A stretch of 64,000 bases of DNA from contig NZ_CP079195.1 of NCBI RefSeq assembly GCF_019263805.1, positions 2,653,001 to 2,717,000 of the forward strand, given 5' to 3'. The first letter of the stretch is position 1; each line of letters begins with the position of its first letter. A program made the position numbers and the translations under genes. Positions 27,603 through 36,377 of the stretch are shown here, piece after piece. The notes below the pieces were generated by a model. The model saw nothing but the letters and a program-made list of their open reading frames with translations. It was not told where the DNA came from and made no database searches. This stretch comes from Polaribacter sp. NJDZ03 (lineage in GTDB: Bacteria; Bacteroidota; Bacteroidia; Flavobacteriales; Flavobacteriaceae).

Positions 27603-27730
27603 TACAACACCGTATAAACTTTATTGCTGGTTTTAGCTCACTTGGGAAATTCCTCCGGAATTTCGCCGTTCGTGTTTTATTTACTAAATTCACTGCTTAA
27701 AACACGCAACAAACCATACACAAAAACGTT
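27603..27730. repeat. Structured repeat, family C, copy 1
   Basis: Shares with 36378-36492 the segments TTTATTGCT.GTTTTAGCTC, GAAATTCC.NCGGAATTT, GCCGTTCGTG and CACGCAACAAACCATA. The ends are imperfectly complementary (GTATAAACTTTATTGC against GCGTTGTTTGG...TAC), with an inner GAAATTCCTCCGGAATTTC hairpin, so a single strand could fold into a cruciform. It follows the two small genes at 26828-27594 and covers the last codons of the minus-strand gene at 27677. Confidence 0.75.
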
Positions 27731-28123
27731 AAACGTTTGTTTTTCTTCTAAAGAACTATATTCTGCTTCTGTAGGTAATTTTTCAATAATACTATTTAAG
27801 TCTATAATATTTTGGCCATTATTTCCCCGCGAACCTTGTCCTGATTGTCTTGGCTCAGTACTATATGGATACTTTACATAAACATTCTTTTTTTTCTTTC
27901 CCTTGATGTCGTAATAAACGGTAAGGCCTGTTCTAATTATTGACATAGAGGTCTTTGTGTCTGTAGTACTTATATTTAAGTAAACATAATTGTCATCTTG
28001 TGAAACTTTATATAAAATGTTCTCATTGGATACTTGTGTTGTATCCGTGGGAAAATTTGTTGTATTTGAAGCAAAAGAATAAAGGCTTGAAAGTAGTGTA
28101 AGTAAAATGGCTAAATGTTTCAT
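27677..28123 (-). CDS. Secreted hypothetical protein, probably truncated by repeat C
   Basis: 148 residues with a signal peptide (MKHLAILLTLLSSLYSFA). The mature part (YKVSQDDNYVYLNISTTDTK, SMSIIRTGLTVYYDIKGKKK) looks like a beta domain of flavobacterial exported proteins. A Gln/Gly/Asn-rich loop and the start of a helical section follow (IIEKLPTEAEYSSLEEKQTF). The final 15 or so residues (VYGLLRVLSSEFSK) are encoded by the family C repeat, so the original C-terminus has probably been lost. Function unknown. Confidence 0.6.
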   Translation of the reverse strand: MKHLAILLTLLSSLYSFASNTTNFPTDTTQVSNENILYKVSQDDNYVYLNISTTDTKTSMSIIRTGLTVYYDIKGKKKKNVYVKYPYSTEPRQSGQGSRGNNGQNIIDLNSIIEKLPTEAEYSSLEEKQTFNVFVYGLLRVLSSEFSK

Positions 28124-28405
28124 TTTTTGTAATTATTAGAGTTTAGAATTCTGATTTAAATTATTCATACGGTATAAAGACTATTCTATTTTAAAAAAGG
28201 TTTAATTCATTTCAAAAAAAAATAAAATTCAATAATCTGATAAATGAAGAAAAGACTTCATCACATCTTCCAGTTCATAAAATCATAAAAAATACCGTCG
28301 ATAAAAAAAGCCGTTCTGTATAGACAATTGCCTTAAAGATCTATTTCAGTTTTATAAGGAAGTATATAGTTTCATATTTGAAGTGTTAATTAAAAACACA
28401 CAAAA

Positions 28406-29737
28406 ATGAAATTATATCTCATCATAACAAGTTTTTTAATCGTGCAATTTTCATTTGCACAAGAAGTGTCTAACACTTCAGTAGCAAAAATATGGTCATT
28501 AGAAGAAAGTATTACCTACGCTTTAGAAAACAACATTACCGTTAAGGATGCTTCTTTAAATACCAATATTGCAGAAGTAAATTATGATAAAGCAAAATCT
28601 TCCAGACTGCCTAACTTATTTGGTAGTGCTTCTCAAAATTTTTCTAACGGAAATTCTATTGACCCAATAACAAGTGATTTTGTGTCAGACCAAATCTATA
28701 GCACCAATGTGGGCATCAATAGTTCAATGACCTTGTTTCAAGGCAATCAAATTAACAATGATATAAAACAACGTGAATTACTTTTAGAACAGAGTTCATT
28801 TATTGAAGAAGTAGCAAAGAATAACATTGTTGTTAGCATTTTAGAAACCTATTTGCAAAGTTTATATAGTAAAGAAAGTATTAGTATAGCAGAAAATAAT
28901 CTTTCGGCTTCAGAAAAAGAAGTGTTACGTGCCAAAGCACGATTAGACGCAGGAGAAATTGCACTTAATGATTATACAGAAGCACAAAGTCAAACGGCAA
29001 CAAATAAGTACCAAGTAATTGCTGCAAAAAACAATTACCAACAAAATATAATTGTTTTAAAGCAATTATTAGAATTGCCACCTACACAAGAGATGGAGGT
29101 TGAAACCATTGATAAAAATATAGATTTAATTAATTTGGAACTTAATAAAATGACGATTTATAACAATGCGTTAGGCTATCTACCAGAAATTAAAGCAAGT
29201 AGCTTAAATATCGCTGTTAACGAAAAGGAGTTGGACATTGCAAAAGGTGGCTATTTACCAACATTATCTTTAACAGGAAGTATGGGAACTGGTTACACAA
29301 GTATTAGAGACAATACATTTTTAGACCAGTTTAATCTTAATTTTAATCAAAGAATAGGGCTTTCACTAAATATTCCAATCTTTAATAAAAATCAGACCAA
29401 AGCGGCTATAAGCACAGCAACTATAAACATTAAAAAAGCTCAAATACAAAAACAAAATTCTGAAAAAGAAATCTATAGAAAAGTTGAGACTGCCTACCAA
29501 AATGCACTCTCAACACAAGAGCAAGTTATTGCTGCAGAAGCTTCTAAAGCTGCAGCCGAACAATCGTTTAATCTGGCACAAAAGAAATATGAATTAGGAG
29601 CTTTGAGTACTACAGATTTAGTGATTAGTCAAAACACATATACAAATGCTCAACAAAATTATTTACAAGCCAAATACTTAAATATTTTATATCATCAATT
29701 ATTACAATTTTACCAAGGAAACGATATTAAACTTTAA
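28406..29737 (+). CDS. TolC family outer membrane efflux protein
   Basis: 443 residues. Signal peptide at 1-19 (SFLIVQFSFAQ). Two OEP repeats follow, with long helical hairpins (SLEESITYALENNITVKDAS, SEKEVLRAKARLDAGEIALN, AEQSFNLAQKKYELGALSTT). These form the trimeric outer membrane and periplasmic channel. It is first in a six-gene set: TolC, MacA-like adaptor, MacB-like ATPase and permease, then a two-component pair, with gaps of 4-12 bases or small overlaps. It is probably the exit duct of a tripartite ABC exporter. The region 28124-28405 before it holds no recognisable feature. Confidence 0.93.
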   Translation: MKLYLIITSFLIVQFSFAQEVSNTSVAKIWSLEESITYALENNITVKDASLNTNIAEVNYDKAKSSRLPNLFGSASQNFSNGNSIDPITSDFVSDQIYSTNVGINSSMTLFQGNQINNDIKQRELLLEQSSFIEEVAKNNIVVSILETYLQSLYSKESISIAENNLSASEKEVLRAKARLDAGEIALNDYTEAQSQTATNKYQVIAAKNNYQQNIIVLKQLLELPPTQEMEVETIDKNIDLINLELNKMTIYNNALGYLPEIKASSLNIAVNEKELDIAKGGYLPTLSLTGSMGTGYTSIRDNTFLDQFNLNFNQRIGLSLNIPIFNKNQTKAAISTATINIKKAQIQKQNSEKEIYRKVETAYQNALSTQEQVIAAEASKAAAEQSFNLAQKKYELGALSTTDLVISQNTYTNAQQNYLQAKYLNILYHQLLQFYQGNDIKL

Positions 29738-29748
29738 TCAACAATACT

Positions 29749-30963
29749 ATGAAAAATAAGAAATTAATAATAGGTAGCATTCTAGTAGTTATACTTGCTA
29801 TCGTAGTTTACAGCTTTGTTAACAATGATGATGCTGTAATAATAGAAGCTAAAACGGTCATCGCAAAAAAAGCGAAAGTTACTACAATGGTTACGGCAAC
29901 TGGAACCATCGAGCCTATAACCAAAGTAGAGGTTGGAACGCAAGTTTCTGGTGTAGTCGAAAAAATATTTGTTGATTATAACAGTGAAGTTAAAGAAGGA
30001 CAATTAATTGCCGAATTAGACAAAACTAATCTGTTAACTACATTATCGCAGGCGCAAGCTGTTTATGATAATGCTGTAAATCAAAAGAACTACACCAAAA
30101 CCATTTACGACCGTCAAAAATCCTTGTATGACAGTCAGGTTATAAGTAGGTCTGATTTTGATGATGCGAACTTCAATTACGAAACAGCAAAAAGCACAGT
30201 TACTCAACGTTTGTCTGATTTACAAAAAGCGAGAACCAATTTAAGTTATGCCGATATTCATTCACCAATTGATGGTGTAGTATTGTCGAGAGCCATAGAC
30301 GAAGGACAAACTGTTGCGGCAAGTTTAAGCACACCAACACTATTTACTATTGCAAAAGATTTAAAACAAATGCAAGTAGAGGCTAATGTTGATGAAGCAG
30401 ATATAGGACAAGTAAAAGAAGGACAACGTGTTAGTTTTACTGTTGATGCTTATTTAGAAGATGAGTTTGAGGGTGTTGTTACACAAGTACGTTTAAACCC
30501 AACGGTAACTTCTAACGTGGTTACTTATACGGTAGTAATTAAAGCAGATAACCCTGATTTAAAATTAAAACCAGGCTTAACAGCAACCATTTCAATTTAC
30601 ACCTTGGAATTAAATGATGTATTAACTGCCGAAGCCAAAGCCATTAACTTTAAACCAACACGTCCAGAGTTAACAGCTTATAATGAACAACAAAATCTTA
30701 CAGTACAACAAACAAATGAAAGACCTACAGAAAGAAGTAATGGTAGCGTTGTTTGGGTTTACAGTAGCAATGGCGAAATAAAACCTCAAAAAGTCACTTT
30801 GGGAGCAAGCGATGGCGTAAATGTGCAAATTTTAAGTGGTATTACTGAAGGTGATAAATTAGTGTACAGTTTAGAAGGCGTTAGTAAAACAGCAGCAAGT
30901 GCAGCAGATAAAAGTAAAAGTCCATTTATGCCACAAACAACAAGAGGTGGAGGAAAAAGATAA
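29749..30963 (+). CDS. MacA/HlyD-type periplasmic adaptor subunit
   Basis: 404 residues. An N-terminal membrane anchor (residues 5-23) is followed by a biotinyl-lipoyl-like half (KVTTMVTATGTIEPITKVEV, GTQVSGVVEKIFVDYNSEVK) and a coiled-coil hairpin (about 95-165). The second lipoyl half (LSYADIHSPIDGVVLSRAID), a beta-barrel domain and a membrane-proximal domain complete it. It links the TolC duct to the ABC transporter. The C-terminus has a short Pro/Arg/Gly-rich tail. Confidence 0.92.
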   Translation: MKNKKLIIGSILVVILAIVVYSFVNNDDAVIIEAKTVIAKKAKVTTMVTATGTIEPITKVEVGTQVSGVVEKIFVDYNSEVKEGQLIAELDKTNLLTTLSQAQAVYDNAVNQKNYTKTIYDRQKSLYDSQVISRSDFDDANFNYETAKSTVTQRLSDLQKARTNLSYADIHSPIDGVVLSRAIDEGQTVAASLSTPTLFTIAKDLKQMQVEANVDEADIGQVKEGQRVSFTVDAYLEDEFEGVVTQVRLNPTVTSNVVTYTVVIKADNPDLKLKPGLTATISIYTLELNDVLTAEAKAINFKPTRPELTAYNEQQNLTVQQTNERPTERSNGSVVWVYSSNGEIKPQKVTLGASDGVNVQILSGITEGDKLVYSLEGVSKTAASAADKSKSPFMPQTTRGGGKR

Positions 30964-30967
30964 TACG

Positions 30968-31711
30968 ATGAAAAAAGAAATCATAAAAATAGAAAACTTA
31001 AAGCGTGAGTTTACAATGGGCAATGAAACGGTTCACGCGTTAAAAGGTATTTCGTTTGATATAAAAGAAGGCGAGTTTGTAACCATTATGGGTTCATCTG
31101 GTTCTGGAAAAAGTACGATGTTAAATATTTTGGGTTGTTTAGACCAACCTACATCTGGGAACTATGAAATTGATGGTGTTAAGGTTAAAGACCTTACTAA
31201 AAATCAGTTAGCAACCATACGTAATGAAAAAATCGGATTTATTTTTCAATCCTATAATTTATTAGCCAGAACATCTGCTATTGAAAATGTAGAATTACCG
31301 CTTTTATATAACAGTAAAGTTTCCACAGAAGAACGTAGAAAACGTGCAATAGAAGCGTTGCAAAAAGTAGGTTTGGGCGATAGATTAGACCATACGCCTT
31401 CGCAACTTTCAGGTGGTCAACAACAACGTGTTGCCATTGCAAGATCGTTAGTAAACAACCCTGTAATGATTCTTGCCGATGAAGCAACAGGAAACTTAGA
31501 TACGCGAACTTCTTACGAAATTATGTCTTTGTTTCAAGACTTGAACAAACAAGGCATTACCATCACTTTTGTAACGCACGAAGAAGATATTGCAACATTT
31601 AGTAGTAGAACCATTGTTTTAAAAGATGGAAATATAATTCAAGATTACAAAAATGAAAATGTACAATCGGCAGCAGAAGAGTTAGCAAAATTGCCTAAAG
31701 AAAATCATTAA
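30968..31711 (+). CDS. MacB/LolD-type ABC transporter ATP-binding protein
   Basis: 247 residues from the ATG at 30968, four bases past the adaptor stop. The open frame also runs upstream inside the adaptor gene but without family character. Walker A GSSGSGKST, Q-loop FIFQSYNLL, signature LSGGQQQRVAIA, Walker B VMILADEATGNLD and the switch His in FVTHEED are all intact. It is the nucleotide-binding half of the exporter; ATPase and permease are separate chains here, unlike E. coli MacB. Confidence 0.95.
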   Translation: MKKEIIKIENLKREFTMGNETVHALKGISFDIKEGEFVTIMGSSGSGKSTMLNILGCLDQPTSGNYEIDGVKVKDLTKNQLATIRNEKIGFIFQSYNLLARTSAIENVELPLLYNSKVSTEERRKRAIEALQKVGLGDRLDHTPSQLSGGQQQRVAIARSLVNNPVMILADEATGNLDTRTSYEIMSLFQDLNKQGITITFVTHEEDIATFSSRTIVLKDGNIIQDYKNENVQSAAEELAKLPKENH

Positions 31712-31713
31712 TT

Positions 31714-32934
31714 ATGAGACTATTAAATTTATTTAAAATCGCTTTTAAAGCCATTGTTCTTAATAAAATGAGGACCCTACTTACAATGTTGGGCATTATT
31801 ATAGGTGTAGCATCGGTAATTGCAATGCTCGCTATAGGTGAAGGCTCTAAAGAAAGCATTCGCGAAAACATTTCAAGTATGGGCTCTAATATTATTACTA
31901 TTAGACCTGCATCTGCTTCAAGTGGTGGTGTTCGTGCAAGTGCAGATGAGATGCAAACACTTACCCTTAAAGATTATGAAGCCGTTAAAGATCAAGCCAC
32001 CTTTTTAAGTTATGCAACACCATTGGTTACTGGTAAAGGACAAGTTATAAATGGTGCTAACAACTGGCCATCGGGTATCTATGGTGTCAATCCAGATTAT
32101 CTAAAAATTAAAGTAGTTGATTTGCAAAGCGGCAGTATGTTTACAGATGCCGAAGTAAAAATGGCTTCTAAAGTGGCACTTATTGGGCAAACGGTCGTGG
32201 ACAATGTGTTTCCTGATGGGCAAGATCCTATTGGACAGATGATTCGTTTTAATAATATTCCGTTTAAAGTGATTGGTGTATTAGAAGTAAAAGGAGAAAA
32301 CACCTTTGGTCAAGACCAAGATGATGTGGTTATTGCTCCATATACAACCGTACAAAAACGTATTTTGGCTATTGATTATATCAATCAAATTATGGCTTCG
32401 GCAATAAGTGAAGACGATGCGCCAAATGCTGTTACTGAAGTCTCAGAAATTATGAGAATTCAACATCAAATATCTAATCCAAATAAAGACGATTTTACTG
32501 TACAATCTATGGAAGAGCTTATTTCTACTTTTAGTTCTACAAGTGAGATGTTAACTTTATTATTAGTGGCAGTTGCTAGTATTTCGTTATTAATTGGAGG
32601 TATTGGAATTATGAATATCATGTATGTTTCTGTAAAAGAACGTACCAAAGAAATTGGTTTAAGAATGGCTGTTGGAGCAAAAGGAGCTGATATTTTAATG
32701 CAATTCTTAATTGAAGCCGTGTTAATCAGTATAACTGGCGGAATTTTAGGTGTACTTTTAGGACTCGCATCAACCATATTTATTGAAAAATTCTTAAATT
32801 GGCCAACAAGTGTAGCAATGTATTCTGTTGTAATTTCCTTTGCTGTTTGTGCTGTGACTGGTATCTTTTTTGGATGGTATCCTGCAAGAAAAGCATCAGC
32901 TTTAGACCCTATTACAGCATTGCGTTATGAATAA
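31714..32934 (+). CDS. MacB/FtsX-type ABC transporter permease
   Basis: 406 residues. The first helix (KMRTLLTMLGIIIGVASVIA) is followed by a large periplasmic MacB core domain (about 45-270), then three C-terminal helices (LTLLLVAVASISLLIGGIGI, LIEAVLISITGGILGVLLGL, VVISFAVCAVTGIFFGWYPA) and the RKASALDPITALRYE ending typical of the family. With its ATPase, MacA-like adaptor and TolC it makes a mechanotransmission exporter; the substrate (antibiotic, peptide or lipid) is unknown. Confidence 0.95.
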   Translation: MRLLNLFKIAFKAIVLNKMRTLLTMLGIIIGVASVIAMLAIGEGSKESIRENISSMGSNIITIRPASASSGGVRASADEMQTLTLKDYEAVKDQATFLSYATPLVTGKGQVINGANNWPSGIYGVNPDYLKIKVVDLQSGSMFTDAEVKMASKVALIGQTVVDNVFPDGQDPIGQMIRFNNIPFKVIGVLEVKGENTFGQDQDDVVIAPYTTVQKRILAIDYINQIMASAISEDDAPNAVTEVSEIMRIQHQISNPNKDDFTVQSMEELISTFSSTSEMLTLLLVAVASISLLIGGIGIMNIMYVSVKERTKEIGLRMAVGAKGADILMQFLIEAVLISITGGILGVLLGLASTIFIEKFLNWPTSVAMYSVVISFAVCAVTGIFFGWYPARKASALDPITALRYE

Positions 32935-33976
32935 ATTAATGATGAAAAAAAATAAAAAAGTAACCCTTTTTTCGCACCTTATTGTTTGGTTTACCTTATT
33001 TAGTATTCCTTATGTGCTATCTTATGGTCTAGAAGAAGAAATTAATAGAGTTATCTCTCGTTTTTGGATTCCCTTATTTTTTTATGCCATTCTTTTTTAC
33101 ACCAATTATTTTGTATTAATAGACAGGTTTCTTTTTAAGAATCAAACCATTAAATACATCCTAATAAATGGTGCTATTATTATGGTGTTTTTAACAATAA
33201 AATCGCAAATTGATGCACTTTTTTTTACTGATATAATTAGAAAATCATCAAGCAATACTAGTGTTGGACCACCATTTAAAATGATTATTTATGTGCAAAT
33301 GCTATCTTATTTAGCTCCTGTACTTTTTTCAGCTGCCATTAAAACCACTAAGCGATTAATAAAAACAGAAGCACAACGTAAGGAAGCGACGAATTCTAAA
33401 CTAGAATCAGAATTACAACATTTGCATTACCAGCTGCAACCGCATTTCTTTTTTAATTCGCTTAACAATATATATTCTATGGTGGATATTTCGCCAGAAC
33501 AGGCAAAAAAATCCATTCATAGTTTAAGTAAATTAATGCGTTATATGCTGTATGAAACCAATATGGATGTATTACCACTTTCTAAAGAAATCGATTTTAT
33601 GAAAAAGTATATCGATTTAATGAAGTTAAGAGTTTCGGATAAAACAGAAGTTAGTTATAATTTTCCTGAAGAAGAAACTGGTATTAAAATAGCACCATTG
33701 TTATTTATTTCATTAATTGAAAACGCATTTAAACATGGTGTGTCTGCAACTAAAGAAAGTTATATTAATATTTCTATGACATCAAATGAAAAAACAGTTC
33801 AATTTGCCATTGAAAACGATAATTTTCCTAAAAAAACAAACGATAAAAGTGGTTCTGGAATAGGGCTTCAAAATGTTGAGAAGCGGTTACAATTACTTTA
33901 CCCTAATAAACATAGTTTTAATACGCGTATAGTGAATAATCGTTTTTTAATAGATTTAAAAATAGAAACAGCTTAA
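32927..33976 (+). CDS. LytS-type sensor histidine kinase
   Basis: 349 residues. Four membrane helices (about 12-32, 47-66, 77-95 and 119-137) precede a short coiled coil. The His_kinase domain has the phosphoacceptor His in YQLQPHFFFNSLNNI (H173), the N-box LIENAFKHG and the glycine box GSGIGLQNVEKRL. It has no periplasmic sensor domain, so it probably senses membrane or transporter state. The start overlaps the permease stop by eight bases; Met 5 or 6 could also be used. It is paired with the response regulator that follows. Confidence 0.92.
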   Translation: MNKLMMKKNKKVTLFSHLIVWFTLFSIPYVLSYGLEEEINRVISRFWIPLFFYAILFYTNYFVLIDRFLFKNQTIKYILINGAIIMVFLTIKSQIDALFFTDIIRKSSSNTSVGPPFKMIIYVQMLSYLAPVLFSAAIKTTKRLIKTEAQRKEATNSKLESELQHLHYQLQPHFFFNSLNNIYSMVDISPEQAKKSIHSLSKLMRYMLYETNMDVLPLSKEIDFMKKYIDLMKLRVSDKTEVSYNFPEEETGIKIAPLLFISLIENAFKHGVSATKESYINISMTSNEKTVQFAIENDNFPKKTNDKSGSGIGLQNVEKRLQLLYPNKHSFNTRIVNNRFLIDLKIETA

Positions 33977-33979
33977 AAT

Positions 33980-34720
33980 ATGAGTAACTTAAAAATTACA
34001 TGTGTTATTGTAGATGATGAACCAATGGCGTTAAATCTAGTGGAAAGTTATGTCGAAAAAACGCCTTTTTTAGAGCTTAAACAAAAATGTAGTAGTGCTA
34101 TTGAAGCTATGGAGTTTATTAAAACGGAACCTGTAGATTTATTGTTTTTAGACATACAAATGCCCGATTTAACTGGTATTGAGTTTTCTAAAATGCTACC
34201 AAAAGAAACACGTGTAATCTTTACTACGGCTTTCGATCAATATGCTTTAGAAGGTTTTAAGGTTGAAGCTTTAGATTATTTACTAAAACCTTTTGATTAT
34301 GCTGAATTTCTTGCCGCAGCCAACAAAGCAAATACCTGGTTCGATTTGGTAAAAGGAAAAGGGGAGAAGCAACAAGTTTTATCGCCCGAAAAAGAGTTTC
34401 TTTTTGTAAAATCTGAATACAAGCAATTACGGATAAAATTGGCTGATGTCTTGTATTTTGAAGGCTTAAAAGATTATATAAAAATATGGTTGAAAGATAA
34501 TCCGAAAGCCATTTTAACATTAATGAGCTTAAAATCTTTAGAAGCCGAACTGCCTGAAACACAATTTATGCGTGTACATCGATCTTTTATAGTTTCCTTA
34601 AAGAATATAGAAGTTATAGAACGTAGTCAGATTATTATAAACAAACAACGTATTACAGTTTCAGAACAATACAAGCCTAAATTCTTAGCATTTGTAAATG
34701 GTAATTCATTACAAAACTAG
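33980..34720 (+). CDS. LytTR family response regulator
   Basis: 246 residues. The receiver domain (about 5-120) has the acidic pair VDDE, phosphoacceptor D58 in LLFLDIQMPD, and the conserved Thr and Lys in IFTTAFDQYA and YLLKPF. The C-terminal LytTR DNA-binding domain follows (EKEFLFVKSEYKQLRIKLAD, FMRVHRSFIVSLKNIEVI). It begins three bases after its kinase and probably controls the linked exporter operon. LytTR proteins bind direct repeats, which I did not find convincingly upstream of 28406. Confidence 0.94.
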   Translation: MSNLKITCVIVDDEPMALNLVESYVEKTPFLELKQKCSSAIEAMEFIKTEPVDLLFLDIQMPDLTGIEFSKMLPKETRVIFTTAFDQYALEGFKVEALDYLLKPFDYAEFLAAANKANTWFDLVKGKGEKQQVLSPEKEFLFVKSEYKQLRIKLADVLYFEGLKDYIKIWLKDNPKAILTLMSLKSLEAELPETQFMRVHRSFIVSLKNIEVIERSQIIINKQRITVSEQYKPKFLAFVNGNSLQN

Positions 34721-34810
34721 GGTTGTTTCATTTCATCTATCAAACAACCTAATTGGGCGATAAATAGATATAGTTTGTCTATTTACTTTTACCAAACAAT
34801 CATATAAAAG

Positions 34811-34818
34811 TACTTTTG
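34811..34818 (+). promoter_or_regulatory. Candidate -7 box TACTTTTG
   Basis: Exact TAnnTTTG match, 28 bases before the EF-hand lipoprotein ATG at 34847. A TTG occurs too far upstream to count as the -33 element. Confidence 0.45.
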
Positions 34819-34846
34819 TGCCCACATAAAATCTTAACCTATAATT

Positions 34847-35146
34847 ATGAAAAAAATCTTATTATCATTAGCATTAACTGCTACTATGTTTAGCTGTAGT
34901 AGTCTTAACAACGCAAATACATCAAGTATTACACAAGCAGCAACATTATTAGGTTCTTTAAGCTCTAATTCTACTGTACAACAAATTACTACTCTTTTTA
35001 GTTTATTAGACACTAATAATGATGAAGCTATTAGTTCTACAGAAGCAATTGGTACTGTGTCAGAAAACTTTAATGTTTTAGATACAGATAATAATTCAAG
35101 CTTAAACTTAACAGAATTAACGGGTTTATTAGGTTTGTTAAAATAA
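34847..35146 (+). CDS. Small EF-hand lipoprotein
   Basis: 99 residues. The type II signal MKKILLSLALTATMFSC gives a lipidated Cys 17. A Ser/Thr/Asn-rich spacer follows, then two EF-hand-like calcium loops: DTNNDEAISSTE and DTDNNSSLNLTE. Each has Asp at positions 1 and 3, Asn or Asp at position 5 and Glu at position 12. The likely role is a calcium-binding cell-surface or periplasmic protein. It is small, has its own -7 box and a terminator, and is not clearly part of the exporter operon before it. Confidence 0.8.
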   Translation: MKKILLSLALTATMFSCSSLNNANTSSITQAATLLGSLSSNSTVQQITTLFSLLDTNNDEAISSTEAIGTVSENFNVLDTDNNSSLNLTELTGLLGLLK

Positions 35147-35169
35147 GTTTCTAGATAAATTTATAACTA

Positions 35170-35205
35170 AAAAGGGTGTGCTTTTAAATAGTATATCCTT
35201 TTTTT
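35170..35205 (+). terminator. Intrinsic terminator after the EF-hand lipoprotein
   Basis: AAAAGGGTGTGCT pairs along 13 positions with AGTATATCCTTTT, using three G-U pairs, followed by a run of T residues. It is stable only as RNA because of the wobble pairs. Confidence 0.72.
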
Positions 35206-35398
35206 TTATGGTTTTTTATGTGGTTTAGTATTAACCTTCAGATATCTATGTCGATATAAGTTTCTTATTCGTAGATACAATTACAGCAAACCTCTATTGT
35301 CTTTTTATTTCAGAAACAATTCAAATACCTTTAAACTATCAATAGTAAATAACGTTTAGTATTGAGAAAAAAAGTTTAATCATTAAAATCTTGTTATT

Positions 35399-36010
35399 AT
35401 GAAAACAGTTATAAAAACAATCATTTTGCCAGCAATGTTTATTGTGGCAGTGACAACACAGGTTTCTGCACAAGCAAAACGTAGTAATGCGAAAGCTAAA
35501 ACCGTTACAACAACGACAACCAAAAGAACAAATGCAGTTGCAAAAAAAACATCAAATAAAAGGATTTCAAGTACTAAGGTTACTTATAAAAAACCCACTA
35601 AAAAAGTAACTTCGGTAAGATCACTTCCTAAGAAAACGGTTGTAAAATACAAAAATCAGAATTACTATTATGCAAATAACAGATATTACACGCAATCTCG
35701 AGGACGTTACATTGTTATTGCACCAAAAGTTGGGTTTAGAATAAATGTATTGCCTACTAACTATAGAAGTGTGAGTTTTAATAATCGTAATTATTATAAT
35801 GCAGACGGCATATTTTATATTCAAATAAACAACCAATACGAGGTTGTTGACCCAGAAGTTGGTGCCATAGTTTACTAACTACCAGACGATTACGAAAAAG
35901 TGATCATTGATGGTTTAACGTACTACGAATATGCGAATATACTTTATGAGAAAGTGCAAGTTGATGGTTCAAGAGGCTATGAAGTGGTAGGTATTATAGA
36001 TATGGAATAA
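35399..36010 (+). pseudogene. Secreted basic DUF6515-like protein interrupted by an in-frame stop codon
   Basis: The first 159 codons give a signal peptide (MKTVIKTIILPAMFIVAVTT ... SAQA), a Lys/Thr/Arg-rich region (about 25-80) and Tyr/Asn-rich beta repeats (YYYANNRYYTQSRGRYIVIA, then LPTNYRSVSFNNRNYYNADG). A TAA at 35876-35878 follows. The same frame then continues for 43 codons with clear matching sequence (LPDDYEKVIIDGLTYYEYAN, GSRGYEVVGIIDME) to a TAA at 36008. The two parts align as one more repeat of the LPxxYxxV...YY...YEVV unit, with no start codon after the stop. This is either a recent nonsense mutation or a stop that is read through. Confidence 0.75.
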
Positions 36011-36035
36011 AAAATTGATTTGATTGATAGTGATT

Positions 36036-36071
36036 AAAAAGTGGGTGGTTATTTTATAATTACTCACTTTT
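36036..36071 (+). terminator. Weak hairpin terminator
   Basis: AAAAGTG-GGT and ACT-CACTTTT arms around an AT-rich loop, followed by TCTATTT. Located 26 bases past the second stop of the interrupted gene, which supports 36008-36010 as its original end. Confidence 0.4.
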
Positions 36072-36162
36072 CTATTTAATAAATTTGAATCTGGTTTTAT
36101 TATCGCCACTATAATTATTAATGGAAAATTAAATTCGCACATAGAAACATTACAAACTATTA

Positions 36163-36354
36163 ATGAAATTTCAAATGGATTTAAACACTCATTCATATAA
36201 AGGTTCAGAATACCCTGTAGTTTTTGCATACACGCTGGATTATAACGATTTAAAAAATCAACCAAAATTTCACACTCTGGATTTAAAAATTGTTTTAAAA
36301 GATTATGATTTGTTTTTAAGAGACATAAAAGATTTTATACAACAAAATTCATAG
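36163..36354 (+). CDS. Small hypothetical protein next to repeat C
   Basis: 63 residues (start MKFQMDLNTHSYKG; Met 5 is an alternative). It has no signal or membrane segment. The sequence has plausible amphipathic content (LDYNDLKNQPKFHTLDLKIV, LKDYDLFLRDIKDFIQQN). It may be an intact small gene or the end of a larger lost one. It directly precedes the second family C repeat, the same arrangement as the small genes at 26828-27594. No family recognised. Confidence 0.38.
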   Translation: MKFQMDLNTHSYKGSEYPVVFAYTLDYNDLKNQPKFHTLDLKIVLKDYDLFLRDIKDFIQQNS

Positions 36355-36377
36355 TATTATGGAATTAAGCAGTACTG

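Noticed and set aside
27603..27730. attC site of an integron
   Set aside because: No canonical RYYYAAC/GTTRRRY core pair and no integrase in the window; only the overall architecture is similar.
34721..34749. Hairpin GGTTGTTT...AAACAACC after the response regulator
   Set aside because: Eight base pair stem without a following T run, so terminator function is not supported.
35969..36265. Minus-strand ORF of 98 residues
   Set aside because: It overlaps the clear coding frame of the interrupted gene and a terminator hairpin; no family character.
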